From Halomonas sp. QHL1 (GTDB lineage: Bacteria > Pseudomonadota > Gammaproteobacteria > Pseudomonadales > Halomonadaceae), in assembly GCF_001882345.1 (NCBI RefSeq), contig NZ_MINL01000001.1, forward strand, positions 2,069,705 through 2,133,704: a DNA stretch of 64,000 nt, given 5' to 3'. Shown here one piece after another: positions 42,176-52,648 of the stretch (positions are counted from its first letter, which is position 1; each line of letters starts with the position of its first letter). The notes beneath the pieces are model-generated. The model saw nothing but the letters and a program-made list of their open reading frames with translations. It searched no databases and was not told the origin of the DNA. A program made the translations under genes and the position numbers.

Positions 42176-42437
42176 ACAATATTCCCTTTGTGGATGCGTT
42201 GAGATCAACAAACTAACCGCGAAATAAGTAACGGACTAGCCTTGTATGAGAATTACTATAGGCCATCTACCAAGATGAGCTTTCCGAGCTGATAGAAGCG
42301 TCACTGGCTTACCGTAAGATTGATTGAGAACACACTGTTGCTGGCACCTATGGTTCCGACGACTGGCGCGCCCCGACCGAAGGCTAAGCTGTCGCTAATA
42401 GCTTAGACGTGGAGTAAAAAAAGAGGAGTGAAACAAG
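42176..42437. other. Gene-free stretch with a possible decayed coding remnant
   Basis: No intact gene is seen. On the plus strand 42261-42387 reads like a coding end with one in-frame stop or frameshift: YQDELSELIEASLAYRKID, then, in another phase, EHTVAGTYGSDDWRAPTEG followed by a stop. These stretches have protein-like composition but I do not recognise the family. They may be the relic of a gene or chance. Confidence 0.25.
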
Positions 42438-42467
42438 CGAAGCCCCTTCCAACCGGAAGGGGCTTCG
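42438..42467 (-). terminator. trpS terminator
   Basis: A perfect 13-bp stem CGAAGCCCCTTCC / GGAAGGGGCTTCG with an AACC loop, 62 bp after the trpS stop. The T run on the minus strand comes only ~15 nt later, so termination may be imperfect. Confidence 0.65.
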
Positions 42468-42528
42468 TCATTGCTGCCGTCGTGTTACTGACGTGTAGCT
42501 ATTGCTACTGGCAGGGTTCATTCAGGCT

Positions 42529-43548
42529 CTAAACAAACCGTCCTAGACCCACCGCTGAACGTAAACGATCCATCGAGACTGCGGCTTCTTCCCGCGCCCG
42601 TTCCGCACCTTTCTGCAAAACCGCTTCAATGTGGGCGGGATCTTCCATCAGTGCGTTATAGCGTTCACGCGGCGCGCTCAAGTGAGCATTCAAGTATTCA
42701 AACACTTGATCCTTAGCCACGCCCCAACCAATACCGTTCACGTACTGCTCACGCAGGCTGGCAGTCTCTTCTGCTGTGGCAAAGGCTGAGTAAATCTGGA
42801 ACAGCGTGCAGCTATCTGGATCTTTTGGCTCACCGGGCTCCAGCGAGTTGGTTTTAATCTTACGTACTAGCTTCTGTAGCTTCTTCTCAGCAACAAACAG
42901 CGGAATGGTATTGTTGTAGCTTTTGGACATTTTGCGCCCATCCAAGCCATTCAACAGCTGTACTTTATCGTCAACGACGGCATCCGGGAGGACAAAGTGC
43001 TGACCTTTGTAGAGATGGTTAAAACGCCCGGCGATATCACGAGCCATTTCGATATGCTGAATCTGATCACGCCCTACCGGCACTTTATTAGCGTTAAACA
43101 TTAAAATATCCGCCGCCATGAGCACGGGGTAACCGAAAAGCCCCATGGTAATGCCTTTATCCGGATCTTGGTTTTCCGCCTCTTCGTTCTCAGCAACCGC
43201 TGCTTTGTAGGCATGAGCGCGATTCATCAAGCCTTTGGCACATACGCAGGAGAGCATCCAAGTGAGCTCAGGGATTTCTGGAATATCCGACTGGCGATAG
43301 AAAATCGCGTTGTCGGTGTCCAGCCCCAGCGCCAGCCACGTAGCAGCAATTTCAAGTCGCGACTCCTGAACACGCTTGGGATCCGGGCACTTGATCAACG
43401 CGTGGTAGTCGGCCAGAAAGTAGAACGACTGCACGTTAGGGTCTTGGCTTGCCTCAATGGCAGGCTTGATCGCCCCAACGTAGTTGCCCAAGTGGGGCGT
43501 GCCGGTGGTGGTAATACCGGTGAGAACGCGGATTTTGGGTTGGCTCAT
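42529..43548 (-). CDS. trpS: Tryptophan-tRNA ligase TrpS
   Basis: TrpS charges tRNA-Trp. The 339-residue class-I synthetase shows the HIGH-like signature in [14 protein letters not shown] and KMSKS in [15 protein letters not shown]. Length fits the bacterial enzyme. It follows pilX on the same strand with a 65-bp gap, so it could be read through from the pilin operon. Confidence 0.96.
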   Translation of the reverse strand: MSQPKIRVLTGITTTGTPHLGNYVGAIKPAIEASQDPNVQSFYFLADYHALIKCPDPKRVQESRLEIAATWLALGLDTDNAIFYRQSDIPEIPELTWMLSCVCAKGLMNRAHAYKAAVAENEEAENQDPDKGITMGLFGYPVLMAADILMFNANKVPVGRDQIQHIEMARDIAGRFNHLYKGQHFVLPDAVVDDKVQLLNGLDGRKMSKSYNNTIPLFVAEKKLQKLVRKIKTNSLEPGEPKDPDSCTLFQIYSAFATAEETASLREQYVNGIGWGVAKDQVFEYLNAHLSAPRERYNALMEDPAHIEAVLQKGAERAREEAAVSMDRLRSAVGLGRFV

Positions 43549-43613
43549 GTTCTTAGCTCATTGGGCTGAAAATCAGACAGGGTATCTCTTGAAATAAAAA
43601 AATGCTAACTACT

Positions 43614-44675
43614 CTAGAGTATTTGCCAATCAAAACCTGAGCCACCTTCCCCAGAGGAAATAGCACTATATCGAACGCCACCCTGGCCACCATTTCCCGT
43701 CCCTAAATCAATCGCTCCTAAAGCGATCACGCTTCCATAAACATTTGTATTATTACCCATTTCTAAACCACCCCCTTCTTCCACAATAATAAGTCCTTCG
43801 TGATGTCCTGTTCCTGCTAGCTCTAATTTTGCACCACTTCTCACTATGATAATGCCATAGGTATTCGTTCCTGCTGCCTGTTTAACGTTCCCAGTGATTT
43901 CTATAAGGCTCACCTCCCCCCTAGTGCCATTAACAAAATTATTATTACCACTATCAAAGGAGTAATCGAAATTACCGCTCAAAGGCTCCAGATATGAATT
44001 CCACTCACTTTTTGAGTCCGCATCATAGCTAATTGCGCCTCCGTCTTCTCCTTCAGGAGTAGTTCGGCAGCCATTGCCTTTACATCTAAAGTCACTGGGA
44101 ACAGGGTGCGCCCTTCCATCAAAGTAATCACCCACATTGCTATCTTCCCAGCCGCAACCATTTTCAATGCTCTGCAAACAAATAAGCGGATTAGAAATAC
44201 TGGGAGAGTTATTGATACTCAACCCTGGGCCAATCCCACTACCGACGACCGCCATGAAATGTATACCAACAAATTCATCAATTTCGCCCTCTGCCTGATG
44301 GCGAACTTGTCCAATGACTAAATCAGCATCTCTACCATCAAATTTGCATCCTCTGTAATAATAACCCATTAAAAAGTCGTTATATTCATTAGAGTTTACC
44401 TCTTTGAATACAAATGAATTTCTAACACTATCGTCACTATAGTTCACAGCTAAATTTTGGCAGGTATCGAGATTCGATTCGGAATTAAAGTCGCCTTCCT
44501 CACTTCGTTCGCTACCGCCGGTTTCAGTTGCCATCTGCGCTAGAATGACAGCACGATAATTACCAGCTAGCCGCTCATCAATCAACGCACTCTGCATGCC
44601 TGACATGCCTAACATAAGCGCGCCGGCGAGCAGTGCCATTACAATTACTAACGCTGCGCCTTGCTGCTGTTTCAT
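43614..44675 (-). CDS. pilX: PilX-like type IV pilus minor component
   Basis: The 353-residue protein starts MKQQQGAALVIVMALLAGALMLGMSG, the PilX N-terminal signature. At 353 residues it is much longer than classical PilX (about 170-200). The C-terminal ~120 residues have repeated short strands with glycine and asparagine (GIIIVRSGAKLELAGTG, GLIIVEEGGGLEMGNN, GSVIALGAIDLGTG), resembling a small beta-helix. The gene is visibly richer in A/T than its neighbours. Last of the minor pilin operon; no pilY1 follows. Confidence 0.8.
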   Translation of the reverse strand: MKQQQGAALVIVMALLAGALMLGMSGMQSALIDERLAGNYRAVILAQMATETGGSERSEEGDFNSESNLDTCQNLAVNYSDDSVRNSFVFKEVNSNEYNDFLMGYYYRGCKFDGRDADLVIGQVRHQAEGEIDEFVGIHFMAVVGSGIGPGLSINNSPSISNPLICLQSIENGCGWEDSNVGDYFDGRAHPVPSDFRCKGNGCRTTPEGEDGGAISYDADSKSEWNSYLEPLSGNFDYSFDSGNNNFVNGTRGEVSLIEITGNVKQAAGTNTYGIIIVRSGAKLELAGTGHHEGLIIVEEGGGLEMGNNTNVYGSVIALGAIDLGTGNGGQGGVRYSAISSGEGGSGFDWQIL

Positions 44676-44686
44676 GAAGTAGGCTC

Positions 44687-45157
44687 TTATGGTGAGATTG
44701 CTTTATTTCGCTCGCTGATGGTAAAGGTGATTTGATCGCACGTCGCATCCACGCTTTCTCGGCAATCACCAATGGGCAACGTGACTAAGTGAGACACATC
44801 ATCACCATTGGGTATAGAAAGCGTCGGACAGGCTGTCGCGTCATCAACTTGAGAAAGATCAACTATAGGCTGGTTTTGAACCTCATCCTGCAGAACGCAG
44901 TAATGACGCGTACCGCCGTCAGAGCTTCGCTCATCTGAGACGATAGCGTAGTCACCAATATCTCCTTTACGACCGGCTGCAGTCAGGGTACTTATCGCAA
45001 AAATTAATGTCTCTTGTTTACGACTGACCTTGTCAACGGTTTGAAACGTTTGAAAAGTCGTTAGAAAAAGTTGACCAGCTCCCAAGATGATCACCGTGCC
45101 GATGGCCATTGCGACCATTAGCTCCACTAGGGTAAACCCGCCTTGGCGCTGTTTCAT
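44687..45157 (-). CDS. pilW: PilW-like minor pilin
   Basis: The 156-residue protein begins MKQRQGG|FTLVELMVAMAIGTVIILG, a clear prepilin cleavage site and hydrophobic helix, followed by the PilW-like FLTTFQTFQTVDKVSRKQE and a C-terminal part with several cysteines. PilW, PilV, PilX, FimU and PilE form the pilus-tip priming complex. It is shorter than classical PilW (about 250-300), so the C-terminal region may be reduced. Its start overlaps the pilV stop by one base. Confidence 0.8.
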   Translation of the reverse strand: MKQRQGGFTLVELMVAMAIGTVIILGAGQLFLTTFQTFQTVDKVSRKQETLIFAISTLTAAGRKGDIGDYAIVSDERSSDGGTRHYCVLQDEVQNQPIVDLSQVDDATACPTLSIPNGDDVSHLVTLPIGDCRESVDATCDQITFTISERNKAISP

Positions 45158-45585
45158 TACTGCACCTCAAGCCTTGGGAGACGAAACGTGTAGTCGAAAC
45201 GATCATTCTCGTCATCGCCAAGTACCAGAACCACATTAAAACGGCACTTGTGTTCGCCGTTGTCTCTGCCAATGCTGCTTTCGCCGTCCTTGACGTTGCG
45301 AAGCGGGTTCTGGTCGTTATCCTTAAACCAATCATCTTTCCACACGTCCTCAACAGCTGAGCTGTCGATATCTTCACAGGTTTCGCCGGGGTCTAGTTTA
45401 GCCAGTCGCGCCCAAAGCCGCTCCTGGGCATCGACGGCAGCGACACTTGCTACAGAGCGCTGATAACCAGCATTTGCACTCTGCAATGCCTTCAGCTGCA
45501 TGGCGGCCACGCCTATCAGCCCAATGGAGAGAATCACCAACGCGATCAGCGCTTCTATTAAGCTAAAGCCACGCTGAGAGTTCAT
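45157..45585 (-). CDS. pilV: PilV-like minor pilin
   Basis: The 142-residue protein begins MNSQRG|FSLIEALIALVILSIGLIGVA, which matches the PilV signature (SLIEALIAL.ILS.GLLG). The following QLKALQSANAGYQRS...DAQERLW is also typical. It overlaps the preceding fimU-like gene by 4 bp and pilW by one base, indicating tight coupling. Confidence 0.88.
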   Translation of the reverse strand: MNSQRGFSLIEALIALVILSIGLIGVAAMQLKALQSANAGYQRSVASVAAVDAQERLWARLAKLDPGETCEDIDSSAVEDVWKDDWFKDNDQNPLRNVKDGESSIGRDNGEHKCRFNVVLVLGDDENDRFDYTFRLPRLEVQ

Positions 45586-46148
45586 GACTCACTCTCCTTC
45601 CTGCGAATGCTTCCAGTGTTGCGGATTACAAGCGTTACAGGAGGAGTTGATGCACTTTCCTCAGTGGTTTTTAGCGTCATTTCGCAGGGTGATTCAGGGC
45701 AGTTGGAAATGTCGGCGTCGCCCAAACTTTGAAAGGTAAGCGAGAACGCTTGAGTAGGCGAGGCTATATTAGCGGACTGCCCTACTCTTAGTATCTGACT
45801 ACCCGCACCGCTTTTCACCACCCAATAGCAGCCTCCGGTGTAACGGTAACGGATGCTCTCTTCACTGTTTTCACCCGAATCATCCTCGATTTCATTATTT
45901 CTACAGGATTCAGGGCGGCGGTTTGAAGAAGCGGCATCGGGAGGCGAAAAGACCACGGACATATCACTGCGTTGTTTTATTGCCTCGCTGCGGGCAAAGC
46001 TCAGCACAGAAATAAGCTCGTTCACATCGCTTGCCAGTTGCTGGCGGGCAAGGAAACTGGCAAACGTGGGAACTGCCATAACAGCGACAATCGTTGCGAT
46101 CATCAGCGTTACCAACAGTTCAATCAGGGTAAAGCCACGATTTTTCAT
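45582..46148 (-). CDS. fimU: FimU/FimT-like minor pilin
   Basis: From ATG 46148 the protein has 188 residues and begins [55 protein letters not shown] is the GspH/FimU pattern. The C-terminal region has cysteines in CRNNE, GGCYW, NCPE and PCEM. It has a 4-bp gap to pilE and a 4-bp overlap with pilV. FimU versus FimT cannot be told apart with certainty; position before pilV favours FimU. Confidence 0.82.
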   Translation of the reverse strand: MKNRGFTLIELLVTLMIATIVAVMAVPTFASFLARQQLASDVNELISVLSFARSEAIKQRSDMSVVFSPPDAASSNRRPESCRNNEIEDDSGENSEESIRYRYTGGCYWVVKSGAGSQILRVGQSANIASPTQAFSLTFQSLGDADISNCPESPCEMTLKTTEESASTPPVTLVIRNTGSIRRKESES

Positions 46149-46152
46149 GTGA

Positions 46153-46572
46153 TTACCAGCAATCGGGTACACCCTCTGAGCCGTTCGGCCTTTTTTCGCC
46201 GAGTGCCGTTAAGGTTATATTTTCACTGCATCCATCATTCTGTTCAGTGCTTGCTGTCAACGTGTAGCCCCCACCGCTATCCAGATCAACTGTAATGTTA
46301 TAGTTGTCGTCTGGTGAGGCGGTTGGCACGTCATTACAACTCGCATAGGTATAAGAGCGCGTATAACAGCGTTCAAGCTCCGAAGCGGCTTGCATAAGGC
46401 CCGCATGGGCGTCGGTTCGAACTGATTTTTGCACGTAGCGGGTATAGCTGGGGTAGGCAATGGAGGCGACGATGCCGATGATCACCAGCACAATCATTAA
46501 CTCAATGAGGGTAAAGCCGCGCTGGCCGTTATGAGAAAAACGGCCAGTGGTAAGATGAGTAACATAAGACAC
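46153..46572 (-). CDS. pilE: PilE-like type IV pilin
   Basis: I prefer GTG 46572, which follows CAGGAG, over ATG 46602, which lacks an RBS; this gives 139 residues. The leader is unusually long (about 17 residues, [19 protein letters not shown]) before [29 protein letters not shown]. The C-terminal part has the PilE-type [15 protein letters not shown] and ends in DCW, giving a probable disulfide loop. First pilin gene of the operon, 66 bp after ispH. Confidence 0.85.
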   Translation of the reverse strand: MSYVTHLTTGRFSHNGQRGFTLIELMIVLVIIGIVASIAYPSYTRYVQKSVRTDAHAGLMQAASELERCYTRSYTYASCNDVPTASPDDNYNITVDLDSGGGYTLTASTEQNDGCSENITLTALGEKRPNGSEGVPDCW

Positions 46573-46638
46573 GCGGCTTTGCTCCTGTATTAGTTGGCTC
46601 ATACCGTTTCAGTATGTCGCAAACTAATACGCTTTGCA

Positions 46639-47616
46639 TCAGCTGCTGGCGATCACCTTTTCACGCAACTCTTTAGGCATAGAGAAGGTAATGGTCTCTT
46701 CGCGGCCCTGTAGCTCTTCAGGTAATGCAGCGCCCATGGTTTGCAGCTTAGCAATCACTCCTTTCACCAATACCTCTGGGGCACTGGCGCCAGCGGTTAC
46801 ACCAATACGCGCCACATTTTCAAGCCACTGAGGATTGATCTGGTCAGCGTTATCGATCAAGTAGGCGGGTGTGCCCATACGCTCAGAAAGCTCACGCAAA
46901 CGGTTAGAGTTTGAGCTATTGGGGCTGCCTACCACCAGCAATAGATCGCTCTGGGCCGCTAGTTCACGCACGGCATCCTGACGATTCTGCGTGGCGTAAC
47001 AAATATCATCATTGCGCGGCCCCTGAATCTCGGCAAACTTATCGCGCAGCGCGTCGATCACCTTAGCGGTATCATCCATCGACAGCGTAGTTTGGGTCAC
47101 GAAGGCCAGCTTTGAAGGGTCATTCACCTCCAGCTTAGCGACGTCTTTTTCGTCCTCTACCAGATAGATACGCCCGCCGTGGGAGGTGTCATAACGCCCC
47201 ATGGTGCCTTCGACTTCCGGGTGGCCTTCATGGCCAATGAGAATGCACTCCTGGCCACGCTTGGCGTAGCGCAATACTTCCAGGTGCACTTTAGTGACCA
47301 GCGGGCAGGTGGCATCGAACACCTTCAAGCCCCGCCGCTCAGCATCGGCCTGCACCGCACGGGAAACGCCGTGGGCGGAGAAAATAACGATAACGTCGTC
47401 CGGCACTTCATCCAGTTCTTCAACAAACACGGCACCGCGGGCGCGCAGCGTTTCGACCACAAAGCGGTTATGGACGACCTCGTGGCGCACATAAATGGGC
47501 GGCCCAAACACATCAAGTGCGCGGTTGACGATATCGATGGCGCGATCCACACCGGCGCAAAAACCACGCGGATTGGCCAATTTAATCTGGATGGGCTGTG
47601 CTTGCGTCGATTGCAT
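46639..47616 (-). CDS. ispH: HMB-PP reductase IspH (LytB)
   Basis: IspH is the last enzyme of the MEP isoprenoid pathway, reducing HMBPP to IPP and DMAPP. The protein has 325 residues from ATG 47616 (AAGG upstream); an ATG nine codons earlier has no RBS. The Fe-S ligands are in [25 protein letters not shown] and [11 protein letters not shown]. The substrate loop SSNSNRL and the catalytic glutamate region VTQTTLS are present. Position between fkpB and pilE is conserved in pilus-bearing gammaproteobacteria. Confidence 0.96.
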   Translation of the reverse strand: MQSTQAQPIQIKLANPRGFCAGVDRAIDIVNRALDVFGPPIYVRHEVVHNRFVVETLRARGAVFVEELDEVPDDVIVIFSAHGVSRAVQADAERRGLKVFDATCPLVTKVHLEVLRYAKRGQECILIGHEGHPEVEGTMGRYDTSHGGRIYLVEDEKDVAKLEVNDPSKLAFVTQTTLSMDDTAKVIDALRDKFAEIQGPRNDDICYATQNRQDAVRELAAQSDLLLVVGSPNSSNSNRLRELSERMGTPAYLIDNADQINPQWLENVARIGVTAGASAPEVLVKGVIAKLQTMGAALPEELQGREETITFSMPKELREKVIASS

Positions 47617-47654
47617 AATAGCGCCTTGATGCGTAAGCGGCATCGCTTAGTGAA

Positions 47655-48101
47655 TTAATGCGTTGTCACCGGCTTGACGTCGAGCACTTCGACCTCAAAG
47701 GTGAGCGTGCGACCTGCTAACGGGTGATTGAAGTCCACCTCGATACGATCACCGTCAATGGTTTTGACCACACCTGGCAATTCCGTTCCCGCTTTATCGG
47801 CAAACGACATCACCATACCAATTTCCGGGGCTTCATCGCCAAAATCTGCCCGTTTCAGGGTCTGAATATTTTGCGGGTTATGTTGTCCGAACGCATGTTC
47901 AGGGGTTATCTGAAAGGTACCCTCCTGACCCGCAGCCAACCCTTTAATAGGGTGTTCAAAACCGGGCGGCAAATTGCCGTCACCAAACTCAAACGTGGCT
48001 GGTGCTTTGTCTTTGGTGGAGTCCACCAAAGTGCCATCTTCCAGCTTTAAGGTGAAGTGTAGCGTCACTTCCATACCATCATCGATCAGATAGTCGCTCA
48101 T
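47655..48101 (-). CDS. fkpB: FKBP-type peptidyl-prolyl isomerase FkpB (SlpA)
   Basis: The 148-residue protein is an SlpA/SlyD-like FKBP: LHFTLKLEDGTLVDSTKDKAPATFEFGDGNLPPGFE, an inserted-in-flap chaperone domain (ITPEHAFGQHNPQNIQ) and the closing strand DFNHPLAGRTLTFEVEV. There is no histidine-rich SlyD tail, so FkpB is the better call. The ATG at 48101 fits the family start. It lies between lspA and ispH, the conserved order. Confidence 0.93.
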   Translation of the reverse strand: MSDYLIDDGMEVTLHFTLKLEDGTLVDSTKDKAPATFEFGDGNLPPGFEHPIKGLAAGQEGTFQITPEHAFGQHNPQNIQTLKRADFGDEAPEIGMVMSFADKAGTELPGVVKTIDGDRIEVDFNHPLAGRTLTFEVEVLDVKPVTTH

Positions 48102-48137
48102 AGCAGTTCTCAATATACAGGTGTTCTCAACGTTCGA

Positions 48138-48683
48138 TTAATGGGAAGCATTGGCCGCTTTTTTGCGCCGACGCTCACCCATAATGGATTCCCAGATTAA
48201 AGCGACCGCCCCCAGGGTAATCGCTATATCCGCCACGTTAAACGCCGGGTAGTACCACCCAGCGGCGTGGAAAGAGAGGAAATCGACCACATAGCCATGC
48301 ACCAGGCGGTCATAAAGATTCCCCAGCGCACCGCCGATAATCAATGGCAGCGCTATCGCCAACAGCTTTTCATCGTGTTTGATGCGTGAAAGCCACACCG
48401 TTAAGCCGACACTAGCGCCAATCGCAATAATGGCGAAGAACCAGCGCTGCCAGCCGGGATGCGTGGCTAAAAAGCTAAACGCCGCACCGGGGTTGTGCAG
48501 CAGCGTCAGGTTAAAGAACGGCAGCACTTCTACCGGCTGAGCATAACCCAACTGACTACTGGCCACGTATTTGGTGGCCAAATCTAACACGACCACCGCC
48601 ACTGCTAGCCATAGCCAGCGCAGCGGCCGCTGCATCGTCGGCCGCGCGTTTGTATCGTTAGGCACGTTTTTTCCGTTAGGCAT
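48138..48683 (-). CDS. lspA: Lipoprotein signal peptidase LspA
   Basis: LspA cleaves the signal peptide of diacylated prolipoproteins in the inner membrane. The 181-residue form from ATG 48683 overlaps the ileS end by 8 bp. Four membrane segments are visible, and the catalytic aspartates lie in [11 protein letters not shown] and [12 protein letters not shown]. Longer frames extend into ileS and are not used. The ~16-residue N-terminal hydrophilic stretch is slightly longer than usual; an internal ATG ([10 protein letters not shown]) is an alternative start. Confidence 0.94.
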   Translation of the reverse strand: MPNGKNVPNDTNARPTMQRPLRWLWLAVAVVVLDLATKYVASSQLGYAQPVEVLPFFNLTLLHNPGAAFSFLATHPGWQRWFFAIIAIGASVGLTVWLSRIKHDEKLLAIALPLIIGGALGNLYDRLVHGYVVDFLSFHAAGWYYPAFNVADIAITLGAVALIWESIMGERRRKKAANASH

Positions 48684-51507
48684 AGTAACGAATCTCACCG
48701 CTGCCTTCGGGGAGGTTGCTGATACAGCGACCACATAGATCCGGATGATCAGCATGGGTACCCACATCCGGGCGATGGTGCCAACAGCGTTCGCACTTAG
48801 TGTTGTCGCTGGCTTTAACGGCGACTTTCAGGCTCTCTAACTCCGTCGCTTCTGCATCGCCTGCATCAACCAGGGATTTCAGCGTAACTTCGCTAGTCAG
48901 CATCACAAAGCGCAGTTCATCGCCCAGTTTTGACAGCGTCGCCTGCAGGTCATCGCTGACATACAGCGTGACTTCAGCTGCCAAGCTGCCTTTAATGACT
49001 TTGGCATTCCGGGCATCTTCTAGGCACTTGTTTACCGAGTGCTTAACTTCTAGCACCTGCTCCCAAAAAGCACGGCCCATGTCGGCGTCGTTTTCCAGGC
49101 TGCCAAGGTCAGTGTAGTAAGTCTCCAGCAGCACACTGTCACCGCGCTTGCCGGGGATGTTCTCGTGAATTTCTTCGGCAGTGAAGGAGAGAATCGGCGC
49201 GATCCAGCGGCTCAAGGCTTCTACCACGTGATACAGCGCTGTTTGCGCACTGCGGCGTGCCAGCGAATCGGTTTGCGTGGTGTATTGGCGGTCTTTAATC
49301 ACATCCAGATAGAAGCCGCCAAGCTCACGGGCGCAGAAACCATGCACCTGCTGGTAAACATCCAGGAAGCGGTACTCTTCGTAGGCTTTTTCGATCCGCG
49401 CCTGCAACTGATGAGCACGATCCACCACCCACTGATCCAGTGCCAGCATATCGCCAAACGCTACTTGGTTTTTCTCTGGATCGAAGCCGTTAAGGTTCGA
49501 AAGCAGGAAGCGAGCGGTATTCCGAATCCGACGATACACATCGGAGGTGCGCTTCAAAATCTCGTCCGACACCGCCATTTCACCGGAGTAGTCGGTGGAG
49601 GCGACCCAAAGGCGCAGAATATCACCGCCCAGTTTATCCATCACTTCCTGGGGCGCGACCACGTTGCCGAGCGACTTGGACTGCTTGCGGCCCTGGGAGT
49701 CGACGGTAAAGCCGTGGGTCAGCAACTGACGATACGGCGGATAGCCGTCAATGGCAGAACCGGTGAGCAGCGACGAGTGGAACCAACCACGGTGCTGGTC
49801 AGAGCCTTCCAAGTACAAGTCAGCCCGCGGGCCGCTTTCATGGCCGTGCGGATGTGAGCCGCGCAGTACGTGGCGATGTGTAGTGCCGGAATCGAACCAA
49901 ACATCGAGAGTATCGGTGACTTTATCGTATTCCGCCGCTTCAGCACCCAATAGTTCCGCCGGGTCGAGCTTGAACCAGGCATCGATACCTTCCTGCTCAA
50001 CGCGTTTGGCGGCTTCTTCCATCAGCCCAACGGTGCGTGGGTGTAGCTCACCGGTTTGCTTGTGTAGGAAGAACGCGATCGGCACGCCCCAGTTACGCTG
50101 GCGGGAGATACACCAATCCGGGCGGTTGGCGATCATGCTGTGCAGACGCGCCTGGCCCCAGGCAGGCGTAAACGCCGTGGCTTCGATGCCTTCAAGGGCG
50201 CGTTCGCGCAGGGTTTTGCCGTCTTTGCCTTCAATATCCATACCCACAAACCACTGCGCGGTTGCACGGTAGATCACCGGCGTTTTGTGGCGCCAGCAGT
50301 GCATGTAGCTATGTTTGATTGGAATATGCGCCATCAGCGCACCCACTTCGCGCAGCTTTTCGACGATTTGGGGATTAGCTTTCCAAATCATCTGACCGCC
50401 GAAGAACGGCAGGTCGTCAACGTAAACGCCGTTGCCCTGCACCGGGTTGAGCATGTCGTCGAACTCCATGCCATGCTCGCGGCAGGTGATAAAGTCATCC
50501 ATGCCGTAAGAGGGTGCGGAGTGAACAATACCGGTGCTGCCCACTTCTGACTCGACGTACTCTGCCAGATAGACTGGCGAGAGCCGGTCATAGAACGGGT
50601 GACGGAAATTGATCAGATCAAGATTCTTGCCTTGAGTAGTAGCAATCACTTCGCCTTGCAACTCAAAGCGCTCTAGGCAGCTCTCCACCAACTCTTCCGC
50701 CAACAGCAGCAAACGCTCGCCAGTATTGACCAGTGCATAGGTGAACTCTGGATGAACGTTAAGCGCCTGGTTAGCCGGAATGGTCCACGGCGTGGTAGTC
50801 CAGATAACCACTGCCGCTGGCTTGGCCAGCTCGGGTAAGCCAAAGGCGGCGGCGAGCTTGTCGGCATCTTCTACCGGGAAGGCGACGTCGATGGCGTCGG
50901 ACTTCTTATCAGCGTACTCGACTTCGGCTTCCGCCAGCGCGGAACCACAGTCAAAGCACCAGTTGACCGGTTTCAAACCTTTAAACACGTAACCCGCGTC
51001 GACCATCTCGGCCAAGGCACGAATCTCACCCGCTTCGTTGGCGAAATCCATGGTGCGGTAGGGGTGATCCCAATCACCAATAATGCCCAAGCGCACAAAG
51101 TCGGCCAGCTGTGTTTCGATCTGGGCACCGGCGTATTCACGGCACAGCTCACGGGCGTATTGCGGCGCCAAGTGTTTGCCGTGAGTGGTTTCTACTTTGT
51201 GCTCAATGGGCAAGCCATGGCAGTCCCAGCCGGGCACATAAGGCGCATCAAAACCGGCTAAATTCTTCGATTTAACGATAATATCTTTCAGAATTTTATT
51301 AACGGCGTGACCAATATGAATACTGCCGTTGGCGTAGGGAGGGCCATCGTGCAGCACAAACAGCGGCGCACCCGCGCGCGCTTCCCGCAGGCGCTGGTAA
51401 ATGTTCATATCCTGCCACTGGGAAACCCGGCCCGGCTCTTGCTTCGGCAGCATGCCGCGCATGGGGAAGTCAGTTTCAGGCAAATTCAGCGTGTGCTTGT
51501 AATCCAT
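48676..51507 (-). CDS. ileS: Isoleucine-tRNA ligase IleS
   Basis: IleS charges tRNA-Ile and edits valine. The 943-residue protein starts [18 protein letters not shown], as in E. coli. It carries the HIGH motif ([14 protein letters not shown]), the CP1 editing domain, and the C-terminal zinc finger CERC...CGRC. The KMSKS loop reads KQSKSLGN, with Gln in place of Met. The ribosome binding site lies in the ribF end, 7 bp upstream, so translation is coupled to ribF. Confidence 0.96.
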   Translation of the reverse strand: MDYKHTLNLPETDFPMRGMLPKQEPGRVSQWQDMNIYQRLREARAGAPLFVLHDGPPYANGSIHIGHAVNKILKDIIVKSKNLAGFDAPYVPGWDCHGLPIEHKVETTHGKHLAPQYARELCREYAGAQIETQLADFVRLGIIGDWDHPYRTMDFANEAGEIRALAEMVDAGYVFKGLKPVNWCFDCGSALAEAEVEYADKKSDAIDVAFPVEDADKLAAAFGLPELAKPAAVVIWTTTPWTIPANQALNVHPEFTYALVNTGERLLLLAEELVESCLERFELQGEVIATTQGKNLDLINFRHPFYDRLSPVYLAEYVESEVGSTGIVHSAPSYGMDDFITCREHGMEFDDMLNPVQGNGVYVDDLPFFGGQMIWKANPQIVEKLREVGALMAHIPIKHSYMHCWRHKTPVIYRATAQWFVGMDIEGKDGKTLRERALEGIEATAFTPAWGQARLHSMIANRPDWCISRQRNWGVPIAFFLHKQTGELHPRTVGLMEEAAKRVEQEGIDAWFKLDPAELLGAEAAEYDKVTDTLDVWFDSGTTHRHVLRGSHPHGHESGPRADLYLEGSDQHRGWFHSSLLTGSAIDGYPPYRQLLTHGFTVDSQGRKQSKSLGNVVAPQEVMDKLGGDILRLWVASTDYSGEMAVSDEILKRTSDVYRRIRNTARFLLSNLNGFDPEKNQVAFGDMLALDQWVVDRAHQLQARIEKAYEEYRFLDVYQQVHGFCARELGGFYLDVIKDRQYTTQTDSLARRSAQTALYHVVEALSRWIAPILSFTAEEIHENIPGKRGDSVLLETYYTDLGSLENDADMGRAFWEQVLEVKHSVNKCLEDARNAKVIKGSLAAEVTLYVSDDLQATLSKLGDELRFVMLTSEVTLKSLVDAGDAEATELESLKVAVKASDNTKCERCWHHRPDVGTHADHPDLCGRCISNLPEGSGEIRYYA

Positions 51508-51514
51508 AGTCCGG

Positions 51515-52582
51515 TCAGCCGTCGTTAGCATCAGCGGAAGTTCCCGCCGAGGAAGAATCAGAAGAAGCGGTCTCACGCCCAAGCGGGGCCGAGGCCAGCG
51601 GAAGAGAATAGTCCTGTTCAGCGTTCTCTTGGTCAGCGCTGTTTTGCCCACCTATTGCCGCCGTTAAATAGTGGCGAGCGCGGGCCTGATCACGTTCAAT
51701 TTGCGCTTTAAGCGCCTCAAGGTCGTCAAACTTCACCTCGCCCCGCAGACGCGCGCAGGGAAACACCGTCATGCGTTGGCCGTAGAGATCACCGTTAAAA
51801 TCCAGCAGGTGCACCTCAAGCGTTGGCCGTTCCGAACCTACCGTAGGACGGAAGCCCACATTCGCCACTGCTGGGTAGCGCTCGCCATTCTCCAGTTCAG
51901 CCACCACCGCATAAACCCCACGCAGCGTTAATGGCTGGGGCATCAGCGGCAAGTTGGCAGTCGGTACACCAATGGTGCGGCCCAACTGCTGGTCGCGTAC
52001 CACGCGGCCATGTAACGAATAGGCGCGGCCCAGCAAACGCGCAGCGGCGGAAAAATTACCGCTGGCAAGCAAGGTACGCACCCGCGAACTGGAAACCCGC
52101 TCGTCATCCACGGTAAAGGTGCGCGTGTGCTCGACGCCAAACCCCTGTTCACGCCCAACCTCTGCCAGCAGCGCGAAATCGCCGCGGCGGTCGCAGCCGA
52201 AGCGGAAATCGTCGCCCACGACCAAGTGCTTAACGGCGAGCCCATCAATCAACACCTGATCGATAAACTCACGCCCGGTAAGGCTGCGCAGCGTGTCGTT
52301 AAACGGCAGCACCAGCACTTGCTCCGCGCCAAAATCGCGTAGCAGCCGCACCTTCTCACGCAGCCGGGTTAAACGCGGCGGCGCTTGATCACCGGCAAAA
52401 AACTCACGCGGCTGGGGCTCGAACACCACCACTGTTAGCGGCACACTCCAGCGCGCCGCATGCTCGCGGCACTGCTGCAGGATGGCTTGATGGCCGCGAT
52501 GCACCCCATCGAAATTACCGATGGTGGCAACGCAGCCACGATGAGCCGCTCTCAAGTTGTGCAGACCTCGAATGACGCGCAT
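51515..52582 (-). CDS. ribF: Bifunctional riboflavin kinase / FAD synthetase RibF
   Basis: RibF phosphorylates riboflavin to FMN and adenylates FMN to FAD. The 355-residue protein has the N-terminal nucleotidyltransferase domain ([21 protein letters not shown]-like; [24 protein letters not shown]) and the C-terminal kinase ([27 protein letters not shown]). About 40 residues at the C-terminus, rich in Ser, Asp and Glu, extend beyond the usual end. No FMN riboswitch was noticed upstream. RBS GAGGT. Confidence 0.95.
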   Translation of the reverse strand: MRVIRGLHNLRAAHRGCVATIGNFDGVHRGHQAILQQCREHAARWSVPLTVVVFEPQPREFFAGDQAPPRLTRLREKVRLLRDFGAEQVLVLPFNDTLRSLTGREFIDQVLIDGLAVKHLVVGDDFRFGCDRRGDFALLAEVGREQGFGVEHTRTFTVDDERVSSSRVRTLLASGNFSAAARLLGRAYSLHGRVVRDQQLGRTIGVPTANLPLMPQPLTLRGVYAVVAELENGERYPAVANVGFRPTVGSERPTLEVHLLDFNGDLYGQRMTVFPCARLRGEVKFDDLEALKAQIERDQARARHYLTAAIGGQNSADQENAEQDYSLPLASAPLGRETASSDSSSAGTSADANDG

Positions 52583-52648
52583 GGCACCTCAGCCGTTGGA
52601 GGACATAAAGCCTCTGATTATAACGAACCCACACCCCAGGATGCAGTG

